Origin: Halomonas urumqiensis
GTDB taxonomy: Bacteria > Pseudomonadota > Gammaproteobacteria > Pseudomonadales > Halomonadaceae
Assembly (NCBI RefSeq): GCF_003028575.1
Contig: NZ_PYUD01000001.1
Span: 186,001 to 250,000, forward strand
Direction: 5' to 3'
DNA length: 64,000 nt
Position numbers and translations under genes: made by a program
Shown: piece after piece, positions 63,433 to 64,000 of the stretch
Numbering within the stretch: the stretch's first letter is position 1
Layout: each line of letters opens with the position of its first letter
The notes under the pieces: generated by a model
Told to the model about the DNA's origin: nothing
The model's input: only the letters and a program-made list of their open reading frames with translations
Databases searched by the model: none

Positions 63433-63923
63433 TCGTAGATCTCCTTCAGGGGCTGCTCGTAGCGCTCGCGGATGTGGGTGATCAGCGCCTCCTCGTCATC
63501 GACGTTCAAGGCGTGGATCAGCAGGGTCTTGCCATCCATGCGCAGGTTGGCCGAGACGGTGCCCGGAGTCAGGCTAATGGTGTTGGCCAAAAGCGTCACG
63601 GTGAAGCGATCCTGGAGCATCAATGGATACTCGACGAAGTGGGGCCTCAGCTTGCTCCAGGGGTTGGCGATCAGCCAGGCCACCTCGAGATTGGCGATGA
63701 TGATGTCGCCGAGCACGCGCAGCACGAAGCGCAGCAGAGTCCATGGCTTGGCGACGTGTGGCTGGGCGTCCCAGAAGCGGTGGGTGAACAGCGGTATGGC
63801 GATGGCAAGCGCACTCCCCAGCAGGATATGGCCGAAGGCCACGCTGCGCACCAGCAGCAGCCACACCACCAGCAGCAGGATCGACATCAACGGTGTGGGG
63901 AGCCAGGAACGAGGCTTCATCAT
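63426..63923 (-). CDS. mrpE: Mrp-type Na+/H+ antiporter subunit E
   Basis: MrpE is a 165-aa membrane subunit with about two or three N-terminal helices and a soluble C-terminal domain. The family motif LANTISLTPGTVSANLRMDGKTLLIHALNVDDEE is present in full. The start overlaps the mrpD stop (ATGATG). The complex exports Na+ in exchange for protons, important under salt and alkaline stress. Confidence 0.93.
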   Translation of the reverse strand: MMKPRSWLPTPLMSILLLVVWLLLVRSVAFGHILLGSALAIAIPLFTHRFWDAQPHVAKPWTLLRFVLRVLGDIIIANLEVAWLIANPWSKLRPHFVEYPLMLQDRFTVTLLANTISLTPGTVSANLRMDGKTLLIHALNVDDEEALITHIRERYEQPLKEIYEC

Positions 63924-64000
63924 GGGGTCGCTCCGTCGACTTTAATCATCGGGGCATCGAAAAGCGCGTGGATCATCGCCTCGGGGTTGGCCAACTGCTC
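63920..64000 (-). CDS. mrpD: C-terminal end of Mrp antiporter subunit D (partial)
   Basis: Only the last 26 codons are in the window, ending ALFDAPMIKVDGATP before a stop that overlaps the mrpE start. The identity rests on position directly upstream of mrpE in the conserved operon order rather than on a diagnostic motif. The gene continues beyond the window edge. Confidence 0.65.
   Translation of the reverse strand, partial: EQLANPEAMIHALFDAPMIKVDGATP

Overview
The window is high-GC chromosomal DNA from a gammaproteobacterium. Its best fit is a halophilic Halomonas or a relative. The clues are an Mrp-type Na+/H+ antiporter operon, a Tat-exported HiPIP, very acidic secreted proteins, an Anr-linked cbb3 oxidase cluster, and a symporter/DUF4212/CBS-nucleotidyltransferase/DnaQ-like order known from marine gammaproteobacteria. 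No plasmid, phage, insertion sequence, rRNA or CRISPR array is visible. The taxonomic call is inference.

Region 1 (1-10.2 kb): acetate-type carbon uptake. A partial symporter-fused histidine kinase (CrbS/MxtR-like), a small membrane protein, a large sodium:solute symporter and its DUF4212 partner read leftward. A 0.5-kb control region carries up to four copies of one dyad. Beyond it a cNMP/CBS/DUF294 protein, a DnaQ-like exonuclease and ttcA read rightward.

Region 2 (10.2-20.1 kb): high-affinity respiration. From right to left on the minus strand come ccoN, ccoO, ccoQ, ccoP, ccoG, ccoH, ccoI, ccoS, a TauE/SafE-type permease and an Fnr/Anr regulator.

Region 3 (20.1-23.6 kb): a TEX30-like hydrolase, a five-tRNA cluster (Val-Asp-Asp-Val-Asp) ending in a strong terminator, and fadH.

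Region 4 (23.6-42.9 kb): the most unusual part. A leftward operon encodes a Cys-less sulfite-oxidase-fold periplasmic protein, a histidine kinase and a REC-LuxR regulator. Diverging from it is a rightward run of eight tightly packed genes, seven of them with export signals. They are a 1805-aa protein with PPC-like modules and two VWA domains, a helical-repeat protein, a transglutaminase-like protein whose catalytic Cys position is His, a degenerate 5'-nucleotidase-like protein, a protein with a hexanucleotide (Glu-Leu)n repeat, a WD40-type propeller, a polytopic membrane protein and a small secreted protein. Several look like enzymes that have lost active-site residues. I propose an undescribed envelope complex, possibly under the divergent two-component system.

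Region 5 (43.0-51.1 kb): the yeaG-yeaH-spoVR stress operon, HiPIP, an alkyltransferase, a stand-alone Lrp-type sensor domain, a secreted nuclease preceded by 15-bp repeat arrays, and three tRNA-Leu(CAG) genes.

Region 6 (51.1-64 kb): housekeeping genes (rnr, rlmB, rpsF-rpsR-membrane protein-rplI, dnaB), two small conserved proteins, a bacterial (6-4)-type photolyase with a DUF393 protein behind a possible LitR/CarH light-response operator, hemH, and the end of an mrp operon (mrpD partial, mrpE, mrpF, mrpG).
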